Source of the DNA: Bryocella elongata
GTDB lineage: Bacteria > Acidobacteriota > Terriglobia > Terriglobales > Acidobacteriaceae
Length of the DNA: 64,000 nt
Direction of reading: 5' to 3'
Assembly: GCF_900108185.1 (NCBI RefSeq)
Contig: NZ_FNVA01000005.1
Span: 372,001 to 436,000, forward strand
Shown: positions 6,887 to 15,292 of the stretch, one piece after another
Position numbering within the stretch: the stretch's first letter is position 1
Layout: every line of letters begins with the position of its first letter
Notes under the pieces: generated by a model
What the model was told of the DNA's origin: nothing
Seen by the model: the letters and a program-made list of their open reading frames with translations, nothing else
Database searches by the model: none
Position numbers and translations under genes: made by a program

Positions 6887-9628
6887 TTACGGATGGGACG
6901 CCATATCTTCGCTCACGATGCTGCCGTCAGCGGCGAGAAGAAAGGTCGCAGCGCCTCCACGATCCGTCCTCAACGTTCTCACGTGGCCAGCTTCAAGGCG
7001 CTGCAGCACCTCCTCGCGAGGGTGCCCGAATGTATTGCTGCGTCCCACGCTGATCACCGCATCGCGTGGCTGCACGGCATCCAGAAAACCCTGCCCGGTA
7101 GAGGTGAGGCTGCCGTGGTGGCCGACCTTCAACAGCGTCGAAGCCTCCACGCGCCCATGCTCGAGCATCTCGTGCTCGCTCGGCGCTTCCGCGTCACCTT
7201 CCAGCAGAGCGCTGGCTCGCCCAAAGCTGCTACGGAGAACGAGGGAGTCATCGTTCGTTGGCTTGCCCGCATTGGCATAGGAACTTTCAGGAGCAAGCAC
7301 CTCGAACGTAAGCCCGCTCCACGAAAATTGCTGCGGAGCCGAGATGTGCCGGATGATCATATGCTGCGTGCGTGCCTGCTCCAGCAGCGATTGCAGCGCA
7401 GGAGAGTCTCCGGGATCAATCGAAAGCCAAAGCTCTCGCGGTTGGAAGTCACGCAGCAGCGAAGCCATGCCGCCGATGTGATCCGAATGCGCATGCGAGA
7501 TCACGACCACATCCAGCCGGCGTATGCGCCGCGACCACAGGTATGGTGCGACTACGTTCTCTCCGACGTCCCATGGGCCGGCCGTGTGCTCCCTCGACTG
7601 GATCAACGCTGCATACCCGCTCGGCCCTCCCGCATCGATCAGCATGGTTTGCCCCGTCGGTGAGACGAGCAGAATGCTGTCTCCCTGGCCAACGTCGATC
7701 GCGGTCAGCTCCAACCTCCCCGGATGCAGATGCGCACTGGCCGGCCACAGCGCGAGCATCGGGATCAACGCCACTGCCAGCGCGCCACTCGCTGCCATTG
7801 CGGCTTGAGGACGGCGCAGAGCCCAGCAGCCAAAGGCAAGCAGCACGCCTGCAGCCATCACGGCGACAGGTTCGGGCGCCGGGATACGGACGTCCGCCCA
7901 CGCGCTGCGATTCAGATGCCCCAGCGGTAGCTCAACCAGATGCAACACCGCACCCACCAACGCTGCGGGCAGCAGAGCAAGCCACGGGCTTACCACCGCG
8001 CAGACGAAGAACAGCAGCGCCGCTGCGAGCAAAGCACCCACCAGCGGAACCACCACGATGTTCGCGGGCAGGGCCAGCAGCGTGGCGCGGTGGAAGTAGA
8101 TCGCCATCGGCAGCACCATCACGGCTTCGGTGATGAGCCCGAAGAGCAGTAGCTCGAGCAGTCGCACGCTCCCTCGCAGGACCCAGACAGGCACCGGCCC
8201 CAGTCGTGGATGCAGCAGGCCCGCCACCAGCCCGCTGAGCATGCGAAGCACGACGCGCCTCTGCGCCTCATGCGGCGGCAGATATGCGTCCAGGCGAACA
8301 TCATCGACGCGCCGCAGTGAGAGCGAGAACCTGAAGAACAGTCGCTCCGTCAGCGGTGCCGCGATCCCTGCGATCGCCAGCAGCACCAGGAAGGTCATCT
8401 GAAATCCGCTCTCAAAGAGAGCTCGTGGACTGAGCGCGAGCACGATGATCGCTGCAAATCCCAGGGCATTCAGAGGAGACCCCTGGCGTCGCAAGCCACG
8501 CGCAAGCAGCACGCACGCCGTCATCCAAAGCGCGCGTTGCGCAGGAACACCGAAGCCTGTAAGCAGCGTGTAACCACCTGTAATGGCCAGGGTGATGGGC
8601 AGAGCCACAACGATCCGGAAACGCAGGCGTCGCAGCAGCCAGTAGACCCCGGCTGCGAGCAGTGCCACGTGCACGCCTGAGACCACGAACAGGTGGAACG
8701 TCCCCGTGCGCTCAAAGCCAACGCGCAACGATTGAGTCAGCTGCAGGCGATCGCCGAAGAGCATCGCATCGAGAAGCGCTGCGTCTTCCCGTGTGATGCG
8801 AACCGCCGTTGGCAGCAGGCGGTTTTCCTTCGACCCCAGAAAAGCTGCTACGCGGGATGAAGCCCAGCTCTGTGCCGCGTACAACTCGCAGCGCACGCTG
8901 GCTCGGCGCTCGTGGAGCACATGCGCGCTGTCGGCAGTGCCCGAAGCCAGATACCCCATGGCATCGGCAAGCAGCACATCCGCGTAGGAGAACGCGCCCG
9001 GATCGCGGTAGACCTCAGGCTCGCGCAGCCGCAACGGAAGTTCGATCCCATCACCGCAGCGGGCGTCCAGCGCAGCACCGGTAATGGTGATGCGGACTCC
9101 ACCATGCACATCACGCATGACGGAGGCATCGGGCGTCACCTCTTCCGCACCAAGCACCTCGAGATCAAGCGACTGCACCGCAGGGCGTGAGTCTGCCTCC
9201 CACGCTTCATCCTCCAGCATCCACGATCTGTCCGGAGCGCTCTCTTCGGTCTCATCAGCCGTATGCAACTCGCGTATGCGCTTCACCCGCACACGAAAGG
9301 TACGGCTCAGACCATCGGCGTATGGAGCCAGCGAAGTCTGCGGAGTGTTCTGCGGCTCAAGCTGCGCGCACCAGCATCCCACCGCGATCCAGAATCCCAG
9401 CGCTGGCAGCAAGGCAAGGCGCAGAGAGAACCGAAGCGCGAGCATTGCGAGAAGCAACAGGGAAGCGGTCTCAGCCAGCAGCATCGCAGGTGTATGCCAT
9501 CGCCGCGCCAGGGCATCGCCCACGGCAAACGCAACCGCCGCCGCGAACATAGGCACGCGACGAAACGCCAGCAGCTCGACAGGCGAGCGCGGGACAACCC
9601 ACGGGCGGGCAGCACCATTGCTCTGCAT
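6887..9628 (-). CDS. comEC: DNA internalization protein ComEC/Rec2
   Basis: A 913-residue polytopic membrane protein that forms the inner-membrane channel for single-stranded DNA uptake in natural transformation. It has N-terminal membrane segments and a soluble OB-like part (DUF4131). The competence domain follows, with LFVVSGVHVALLAAGVYWLL and TGFGVPAQRALWM. A metallo-beta-lactamase domain fills the last third, shown by DVGQGDSILLVSPTGQ, LIDAGG and the metal-binding VVISHAHSDHIGGM. Length is slightly above the usual 700-850. It ends the minus-strand run that starts with birA; the 76-base gap to the upstream gene means it may be cotranscribed. No other competence genes are in the window. Confidence 0.93.
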   Translation of the reverse strand: MQSNGAARPWVVPRSPVELLAFRRVPMFAAAVAFAVGDALARRWHTPAMLLAETASLLLLAMLALRFSLRLALLPALGFWIAVGCWCAQLEPQNTPQTSLAPYADGLSRTFRVRVKRIRELHTADETEESAPDRSWMLEDEAWEADSRPAVQSLDLEVLGAEEVTPDASVMRDVHGGVRITITGAALDARCGDGIELPLRLREPEVYRDPGAFSYADVLLADAMGYLASGTADSAHVLHERRASVRCELYAAQSWASSRVAAFLGSKENRLLPTAVRITREDAALLDAMLFGDRLQLTQSLRVGFERTGTFHLFVVSGVHVALLAAGVYWLLRRLRFRIVVALPITLAITGGYTLLTGFGVPAQRALWMTACVLLARGLRRQGSPLNALGFAAIIVLALSPRALFESGFQMTFLVLLAIAGIAAPLTERLFFRFSLSLRRVDDVRLDAYLPPHEAQRRVVLRMLSGLVAGLLHPRLGPVPVWVLRGSVRLLELLLFGLITEAVMVLPMAIYFHRATLLALPANIVVVPLVGALLAAALLFFVCAVVSPWLALLPAALVGAVLHLVELPLGHLNRSAWADVRIPAPEPVAVMAAGVLLAFGCWALRRPQAAMAASGALAVALIPMLALWPASAHLHPGRLELTAIDVGQGDSILLVSPTGQTMLIDAGGPSGYAALIQSREHTAGPWDVGENVVAPYLWSRRIRRLDVVVISHAHSDHIGGMASLLRDFQPRELWLSIDPGDSPALQSLLEQARTQHMIIRHISAPQQFSWSGLTFEVLAPESSYANAGKPTNDDSLVLRSSFGRASALLEGDAEAPSEHEMLEHGRVEASTLLKVGHHGSLTSTGQGFLDAVQPRDAVISVGRSNTFGHPREEVLQRLEAGHVRTLRTDRGGAATFLLAADGSIVSEDMASHP

Positions 9629-9704
9629 GGGAAAGCGCTACCGAAGTACGTTCAGGATGTGTGCTGCATCGCCAGCATACGCCACGCGCCGCGATGATCG
9701 GAGT

Positions 9705-10886
9705 TCAGCGGTGATTCAGTACCGCAATGCTCTCCACATGCACCGTCTGCGGAAACAGGTCCACCATGTGCAGCCCGGTGAGCTTATAGTGCGGCATCAG
9801 CACAGCGAGGTCGCGCGCCAGCGTTGTGGGATCGCAGGAGACGTAGACGATCTCCTGCGGCGCGAGCTTTACCAACAACTCGCACGCCTCCACGCCCGCA
9901 CCGGCACGCGGAGGGTCGAGCACCACCAGCGAGGGCCTGTCGCGATCGACGATGGCGCGGCGAAGGAACTCAACCGTCGTAGCGGCGATAGCGGTGCTCG
10001 CTGGGCTGATCTTCTTCAGTGCGCGGCGAAGATCCTCTACAGCAGTTGGATTGGCCTCCACCGCCGTTACGCGATCAAAGCTGCGCGCAAGTGGCCGCGA
10101 GAACAGACCTACACCTGAGAACAGATCCCACGCCAGCGCACCCGCGCGAGGGGCGCCACCGTTCCTCGTCACCTGGTCCACCAGGGTATCCAGCAGGAAG
10201 CGGTTCACCTGGAAGAAGCCCCCGCGTGAGATCCAGTAGGATTCATCCTTCACGCGGTACCCCAGGCCATCCGCGCCATGCTCACTCAACGTGCGCACGA
10301 TTCGTCCCGACTGGGGATCGGCGTAGACCAGCGCTGCGGCGTCGAGCAGCTCGATGCCGACTACCTCCTGCAGGGCAACCATCACGCGTTCGAACTGCGG
10401 CATCGACTTCGTCCGCTTGTCCCGGGCAAAGAAGGTGAGCTGCAGCCGCGACAGTTTGTGGTTCGCAAACAGCTCCAGCTCAGCGCTCACGTCGAGCAAC
10501 GCCTCGGCCGTAGCGTCCGTCTTGGCGAGTTCCAGCAGCGCAGCGGCAACGCCCCACAGCGGCTCCGCAGCAATGGGGCACTCGATGACCGGCAGAAACA
10601 CATGACTCGCCCGGCGGTTGTAGCCGAATCGAAACTGGCCCTCCACCCGCTCAATGCGCAGGCGAATCCGATTGCGATAGTGCCACGGCCCGGCAGAATG
10701 CGGCACGATGGTTGGGATTTCATCCAGCCCAGCCTCGGCAAACAACGCGAGTAGCGCCGTCTGCTTGTGGGCCAGCTGCGTCTCATATCGCAGGTGTTGA
10801 AGCTGACACCCGCCGCACGCGCCGAAGTGTGGGCATCGCGCATCTACCTCTGCCGGCGCATCGAGGATCTGCGTCAGGTCGATCAA
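9705..10886 (-). CDS. 23S rRNA (uracil-C5)-methyltransferase, RlmD/RumA-like
   Basis: A 393-residue class I SAM-dependent RNA m5U methyltransferase of the TrmA/RlmD (RumA) family. The N-terminal CPHFGACGGCQLQHL holds the Fe-S cysteines. The SAM site is seen in AWDLFSGVGLFSRPLA, followed by LDPPRAGAG, the catalytic-Cys loop YVSCDPTTLARD and DLFPQTVHVE at the C-terminus. The family's usual N-terminal TRAM domain is missing, which is why the protein is a little short. RlmD would methylate U1939 of 23S rRNA, but the exact target cannot be decided from sequence. The ATG overlaps the upstream gene by 4 bases, so the two are translationally coupled. Confidence 0.82.
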   Translation of the reverse strand: MIDLTQILDAPAEVDARCPHFGACGGCQLQHLRYETQLAHKQTALLALFAEAGLDEIPTIVPHSAGPWHYRNRIRLRIERVEGQFRFGYNRRASHVFLPVIECPIAAEPLWGVAAALLELAKTDATAEALLDVSAELELFANHKLSRLQLTFFARDKRTKSMPQFERVMVALQEVVGIELLDAAALVYADPQSGRIVRTLSEHGADGLGYRVKDESYWISRGGFFQVNRFLLDTLVDQVTRNGGAPRAGALAWDLFSGVGLFSRPLARSFDRVTAVEANPTAVEDLRRALKKISPASTAIAATTVEFLRRAIVDRDRPSLVVLDPPRAGAGVEACELLVKLAPQEIVYVSCDPTTLARDLAVLMPHYKLTGLHMVDLFPQTVHVESIAVLNHR

Positions 10887-11602
10887 TCGCCCACCCCCAT
10901 GTAGAAGAGGCTCAACCGCGGTATGGCCCGCATCTCCAGCAAGCGCTTGTGCAGAAACTGCTGCTGCACCTGCTTCAGCTGCGCGCCGGACATTCGCGAG
11001 CGATACGGCGCGAGCTCGCGGTCCGCCTGCTCGCGCAACGCCACCAGCTCCGCTTCGCTCGCGGAAGCCTGCAGTGCCAACAGAAGCTGTTCTTCCAACA
11101 CCGTCAGCGTGCGATCGAGATCCTCAAGTCGCTGCGATGGCTCGAGCCGAAGCGATGCCGCCAGCTCGCGCAGCCGTTGCGCGGTGGCGCTGACCTTGGC
11201 CGTCCACGGCTCCGTCCCTGAAGCTGCGGCCTCAAGCTGCATCGCGGTGGACTCAAGATAGCGAGCCACCCGTTCCGCCTCGAAGCCCGACTCCTGCTCA
11301 TGTTGTGGGCGTTGCGCTGGCTCGCCGGTCGAAGCTTCAACCAGCTCTTCCGCCGCGTCCAGCACCGCTTGCGCGCACCACGCGAGCCCGTTCACCTTGC
11401 GCGTCCTTGCGTTGCTGCGCAGCGCCCGCTCATCGTACTTGTCGAACGCGTTGTCGATCCCGCGCAGCACCGCTTCAAGCGGTATGCCTGCCTCGCGCCA
11501 CGTCTCAATCACCGCCCAGTCGAGGGGCGAGAGCAGCAACACCGCACCTCGCCTCCGGCTGAAGCGTTCTTCGACTTCACTGAAATATTCGTAGTAGTTC
11601 AT
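10883..11602 (-). CDS. Conserved hypothetical protein
   Basis: A 239-residue soluble protein that I do not recognise. The N-terminus contains YYEYFSEVEERFSRRRG and LSPLDWAVIETWREAGIPL, then GIDNAFDKYDE, which looks like a short helical domain for nucleic acid or protein contact. The C-terminal half is Glu/Arg/Ala-rich and probably coiled coil (LEDLDRTLTVLEEQLLLAL). No signal peptide or membrane segment is seen. It overlaps the RlmD-like gene by 4 bases and lies 72 bases after coaX. Its position suggests a housekeeping or RNA-related role, but that is inference from context only. Confidence 0.75.
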   Translation of the reverse strand: MNYYEYFSEVEERFSRRRGAVLLLSPLDWAVIETWREAGIPLEAVLRGIDNAFDKYDERALRSNARTRKVNGLAWCAQAVLDAAEELVEASTGEPAQRPQHEQESGFEAERVARYLESTAMQLEAAASGTEPWTAKVSATAQRLRELAASLRLEPSQRLEDLDRTLTVLEEQLLLALQASASEAELVALREQADRELAPYRSRMSGAQLKQVQQQFLHKRLLEMRAIPRLSLFYMGVGD

Positions 11603-11609
11603 CTGGATA

Positions 11610-11672
11610 CGCAGTCATACGAGACGCGAGTGAGGCTGCCTTCGCATCTCGTCTCTCGCACCTCGTATCTTT
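11610..11672. repeat. Imperfect inverted repeat (ATACGAG ... CTCGTAT) between coaX and the next gene
   Basis: ATACGAGACGCGAG near 11618 and CTCGTCTCTCGCACCTCGTAT near 11648 form an imperfect hairpin filling most of the 72-base gap. The composition (repeated TCTCG/GAGAC) resembles the ACTCGCAACTCG-type repeats at 18792 and 52136. Confidence 0.4.
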
Positions 11673-11674
11673 TC

Positions 11675-12475
11675 TTACTTCCTTCTATGTCGATCCTGGT
11701 TGCGCTCGTAGATGAGCCGTAGCCCGGTCAGGGTCAGCATCGGATCTACGTTCTGGATGAACTTGCTGTCCGGCGCCAGCAGCGTCGCGAAGCCGCCGGT
11801 GGCCACGGTCTTCGTGTCCGGGCCCAGCTCCGTCATCATCCGTTCGAGGATGCCATCGATTGCGCCGATGTGGCCGTAGTACAAGCCAATCTGCAGGTTG
11901 TCCGTCGTGTTCGTCCCCACGATCTTCGGCGGCTTGCGAATCTCGACGCGAGCCAGCCGGGCAGCGCGAGCGAACAGCGCATCCGCGGAGATGCCAAGCC
12001 CCGGTGCGATCGCGCCGCCAAGAAACTCGCCCTTGCGCGACACCACATCGAAGTTGGTTGCCGTGCCAATGTCCACCACGATCGCTGGTCCGCCATACTT
12101 GTCGAACGCAGCGGCGCAGTTCACGATGCGGTCTGCTCCCACCTCGCTCGGCGAGTCGACCAGGATCGGCAGCCCCGTCTTGATGCCGGGTTCGATGAAC
12201 AGGGGCCTGATCCTGAAGAGTGCTTCTGCAGCCTGCCGCAGCGCCGAGTCTAGCGGTGGCACGACGGAGGCGACTGCAATACCCGTCACGCTTTCCGCAC
12301 TGTAGCCACGCGTCGCCAGCAGGGTGCGGAACAGCAGGCCGAGCTCGTCGGAGGTCTGCCCATAGGGCGTGGTCACCCTCCAGTCCGCGGCAAGTTCAGC
12401 AGGCTTGCCCGGCTCGCCCGTATGGAAGAGACCCAGGACGGTATTCGTATTTCCTACGTTGATGGCCAGCAGCAT
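11675..12475 (-). CDS. coaX: Type III pantothenate kinase
   Basis: A 266-residue kinase that phosphorylates pantothenate in the first step of coenzyme A synthesis. The ASKHA-fold signatures are clear: INVGNTNTVLGLF at the N-terminus, PSEVGADRIVNCAAAFDKYG, VVDIGTATNFDVVS and GAIAPGLGISADALFARAA. A longer open frame reaches 12640, but its first 55 residues are not homologous and overlap birA. The ATG at 12475 starts exactly at the conserved N-terminus and has GGAAGAG 6 nt upstream. It is 31 bases after birA. The birA-coaX pairing is common in bacteria that use CoaX. Confidence 0.93.
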   Translation of the reverse strand: MLLAINVGNTNTVLGLFHTGEPGKPAELAADWRVTTPYGQTSDELGLLFRTLLATRGYSAESVTGIAVASVVPPLDSALRQAAEALFRIRPLFIEPGIKTGLPILVDSPSEVGADRIVNCAAAFDKYGGPAIVVDIGTATNFDVVSRKGEFLGGAIAPGLGISADALFARAARLARVEIRKPPKIVGTNTTDNLQIGLYYGHIGAIDGILERMMTELGPDTKTVATGGFATLLAPDSKFIQNVDPMLTLTGLRLIYERNQDRHRRK

Positions 12476-12506
12476 GTGTCTCTTCCAGGAGCCCCAGTCA
12501 CCGGGG

Positions 12507-13355
12507 TTAGTTTGTCTCGATCTCGCGCACACCGCCGGAACGAACCGTGCGGACAACGCCGTCATCCCCATCGACGAGCAGATAGCCCTGGGCGTCCAGT
12601 CCGGCGGTGACGCCAGTATATCCGCCCTGCTCCGGCACACTCACACGTTTGCCGAGCACCCAGCTGGAGCGCTCCGTGAACCGGGCGAGCAGGTCCTTCT
12701 GGCCGCCGCCCAGCTCCAGCCGCGTCAGCTCCAAATCAATCTGCCGCAGCAGAGAGAGCGCAATGGGGCCGCGAAAAACAGGCAGCTCGCTCTCCAGCGC
12801 CAGGGACGTGGCCAGCGATGCGAGTTCCGCCGGAAAGCCCGCATGATGCACATTGATGCCAACTCCGATGACCGCATAGCGCAGCAGCGGGTCCGCTCCA
12901 GGCTCAACCGAAGTCTCGACCAGAATCCCGCCGACCTTGCGGCTGCGACCGTCGCGTGATGCCAGCAGATCGTTAGGCCAGCGCAGATCGACGCTCACGC
13001 CGCTCACCTCATGGATCGCCTGCCACGCCGCGAGGCCCGTCGCCAGCGAGAGCAGCAGCGCATCACGCAGCGCCAGCGAAGGCTTCACCAGCGCGCTGAG
13101 GTAGAGGCCATCTCCCGGCGCCGAGTGCCATGCATGGCCACCTCGCCCGCGGCCCGCGGTCTGCTCGTCGGCCAGGTACACGGTCCCTTCCGGCGCGCCT
13201 TCTGCCGCAGATTCGAGCAATGCCGTGCTCGTCGAACCGATGTGTGCGAAGTGATGCACTCGCCCCGCGAAGCGCGTGCCCATCAGTGCCACATTGAGCG
13301 CCGCAGGGTTCAGGTCTGCACCTTTCGAGCTGGAAGACGAAGCCACCGTAGTCAT
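12507..13355 (-). CDS. birA: Biotin--[acetyl-CoA-carboxylase] ligase (monofunctional)
   Basis: A 282-residue biotin protein ligase that attaches biotin through biotinyl-AMP to the biotin carboxyl carrier protein. Seen: the biotin/ATP loop AGRGRGGHAWHSAPGDGLY, LRWPNDLLASRDG (with the lysine replaced in the usual WPND-LL segment), GGILVETS and GVGINVHH. The N-terminal winged-helix repressor domain of E. coli BirA is absent, so it should not act as a regulator. Residues 1-25 are Ser/Ala-rich and poorly conserved, so the true start could be slightly downstream. First gene of the minus-strand run toward comEC. Confidence 0.9.
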   Translation of the reverse strand: MTTVASSSSSKGADLNPAALNVALMGTRFAGRVHHFAHIGSTSTALLESAAEGAPEGTVYLADEQTAGRGRGGHAWHSAPGDGLYLSALVKPSLALRDALLLSLATGLAAWQAIHEVSGVSVDLRWPNDLLASRDGRSRKVGGILVETSVEPGADPLLRYAVIGVGINVHHAGFPAELASLATSLALESELPVFRGPIALSLLRQIDLELTRLELGGGQKDLLARFTERSSWVLGKRVSVPEQGGYTGVTAGLDAQGYLLVDGDDGVVRTVRSGGVREIETN

Positions 13356-13477
13356 CGTACGGCAGAGCGCCGAACGCCGTGCTGGGTTACAAGCGGCTCA
13401 CCAGGATCTCTCCGCATCCAACGGGAGACAACTGCGGGAGCCCTACGCGAATGCTTCCGGCCTGCCACAGACCTCCT

Positions 13478-13906
13478 ATGCCAATCGAACTCAACACGCC
13501 CTTGTCGCACCAGACTGCGATGCTGCTGCTGCTCGCAGTTCCCATCGCCTGCATCGCGTGGACCGTTACCCACGAAGAGGTCTTTCGCGAGCCTCGCGAA
13601 TTCTGCAAGAGCCGCAGCCAGAGCTGTCACCGGCTCGTCGAGAGAAAGTTCTTCTACCTCTTCACGTGCGAGTACTGCTTCTCGCACTATGTCTCCGCGC
13701 TTGCTCTGTTCCTCTTCCGCTTTCAGCTCCTCTACGCTGGCTGGCGCGGCTACGTCGTCGCGTGGTTCGCCCTGGTGTGGGTCGCCAACGTCTACATGAG
13801 CGTCTTCAACCGGCTGCGGCTCGAGATCAAGCATGAGAACGTCGAGATCGCCGTTGAGCAGACCAGACTGCCCGAGCCTGCAACGCAGGATGCGAGCAAG
13901 CGTTAG
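13478..13906 (+). CDS. Small membrane protein with conserved cysteines
   Basis: A 142-residue protein. A TM helix lies near residues 15-28 (MLLLLAVPIACIAWTV) and further hydrophobic stretches at about 75-115. The cysteines in EFCKSRSQSCHRL and the segment YLFTCEYCFSHYVSALALF stand out; the CxxC-like part resembles DUF1360-type membrane proteins, but I cannot assign the family. A longer open frame begins at 13379, but residues before MPIELNTPL look non-coding, so the ATG at 13478 is chosen. It stands alone, convergent with the DUF2252 gene with a 6-base gap. Confidence 0.7.
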   Translation: MPIELNTPLSHQTAMLLLLAVPIACIAWTVTHEEVFREPREFCKSRSQSCHRLVERKFFYLFTCEYCFSHYVSALALFLFRFQLLYAGWRGYVVAWFALVWVANVYMSVFNRLRLEIKHENVEIAVEQTRLPEPATQDASKR

Positions 13907-13912
13907 GCCAGC

Positions 13913-15142
13913 CTACGCCGACAAAGCATAGCGCCGGCAGTGCTGCAGGTACGCCGCCTCGTGCTCGCTCAATAGCTCCACCACGCTGTTCCACAGCCAG
14001 CTTGGAGCTTCCAGGCTCTTTGGCCGATTACGCTCCAGCTCCGCATTCCAGTGTCGCCTCGTAGCTGCATCCATCTGCCGCGCGTGGGCTCTCCCCACGA
14101 CAGCTGCGAGAAATTGCGCTGCAGCCACGGCCTGATCGCATGTCATTCGGTCGAGCTCCAGCTTCAGGTCCTGCGGCATCAACTCACGCAGTACCACGGG
14201 CCGCCGCAGCAGCGTAGCCGGAAGCATCCGCTCGCCGAGAAACGGCGAAAGCGCACGCGCTCCGATGACGACCCGCTCAGCGAAGTCCTCAGGCTGCGTC
14301 AGGCCTGCCTTCCGCAACGCCACGCGCGAAGTCGCAGGCGCGGCGGGCGCGACCGCCTCCTTGATGTCGATCAGGCGATAGCGCCGGTTCGTACCCTTGC
14401 CCAGGCCCAGCAGCACCGCATAGCGCAGCTTGCCCAGCGAAGAGCATCCCTTCATCCAGTAGGCTGCGTCGACCACCGTCACCTTCTTCGGCGCATCGTC
14501 GCCCGCCAGCCTGCGAATCATCGCGACCGTGGCCTCTTCCGTGAACAAGCTGTCGATGGCGGCGCGTTCCTCCTTGCGCAGCGCCCAGAAGCGCTTTCCC
14601 AGCGGGATCACCGGCTCGACGCCCTCGATACGCTCATCCGCGAGGTGCTTCCATCGGCGGCGCACGGAGAGGCGCAGGGCGCTGGCGATTGGCGCAAGAT
14701 CGTCTCCCTTGGCTGTCCGGCCGCGCTGCACGCTGGGATGCTTGAGCGCCTGCTGATAGCCCTCCATCATGTGTTCCATCATGTGCGCCGTGGTGACACC
14801 GGGAAGATCGTTGCCCCGCGCGGCTGAAGCCAGCGACAACGCCAGCCGCACCAGGTCGTGCGCTGGATTCCCGATCACCGTCTGGTCGACGTCCCGAATC
14901 TCGATCTCGACCTTGCCCTCATGGTTCGCCACCGGACCCAGGTTGCCCAGGTGGCAGTCTCCGCAGATCCACACCGGCGGCCCTTCAGGCACGCCCTGCC
15001 GCCGTCCACGCTGGAGCCACTCGTAGAACTGCACCGTGCTGCCGCGCACGTACCGGTGCGCGCTCTGCGCCATCTTGCGGCGCTGCGCCTGTTCGAGGAT
15101 CTTGAGACGTTCCGCGTACTCGGCGGCCGTCTCCCCACCCAT
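13913..15142 (-). CDS. DUF2252 family protein
   Basis: A 409-residue protein of the DUF2252 family, which has a kinase-like fold related to aminoglycoside phosphotransferases; its reaction is not known. Typical motifs are PPVWICGDCHLGNLGPV (like the HxDxxxxN catalytic loop), IEIRDVDQTVIGNPAHDLVRL (DFD-like metal site) and DAAYWMKGCSSLGKLRYAVL. The open frame reaches 15247, but that part runs through the valS terminator hairpin, so the ATG at 15142 is preferred. A GTG at 15178 is possible. It lies 150 bases downstream of valS on the same strand. Confidence 0.83.
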   Translation of the reverse strand: MGGETAAEYAERLKILEQAQRRKMAQSAHRYVRGSTVQFYEWLQRGRRQGVPEGPPVWICGDCHLGNLGPVANHEGKVEIEIRDVDQTVIGNPAHDLVRLALSLASAARGNDLPGVTTAHMMEHMMEGYQQALKHPSVQRGRTAKGDDLAPIASALRLSVRRRWKHLADERIEGVEPVIPLGKRFWALRKEERAAIDSLFTEEATVAMIRRLAGDDAPKKVTVVDAAYWMKGCSSLGKLRYAVLLGLGKGTNRRYRLIDIKEAVAPAAPATSRVALRKAGLTQPEDFAERVVIGARALSPFLGERMLPATLLRRPVVLRELMPQDLKLELDRMTCDQAVAAAQFLAAVVGRAHARQMDAATRRHWNAELERNRPKSLEAPSWLWNSVVELLSEHEAAYLQHCRRYALSA

Positions 15143-15228
15143 CTTGCTGTCCCCGTGAGACTTCTTCGCTGTTTTCACAATGTGAATAGGACGCAACTGC
15201 GCCCCCGCGCGTTGCTGATTGCTGCCAA

Positions 15229-15262
15229 AGGAAAAGCGGCCCCACACGAATGTGGGACCGCC
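15229..15262 (-). terminator. Rho-independent terminator of valS
   Basis: Read on the minus strand, GCGGTCCCACA and TGTGGGGCCGC pair around a TTCG loop and are followed by TTTTCC. It starts about 30 bases after the valS stop. The UUCG-type loop makes it very stable. Confidence 0.8.
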
Positions 15263-15292
15263 CCTGTTTGTGGTGTCTGCGTTGCGTCTGCG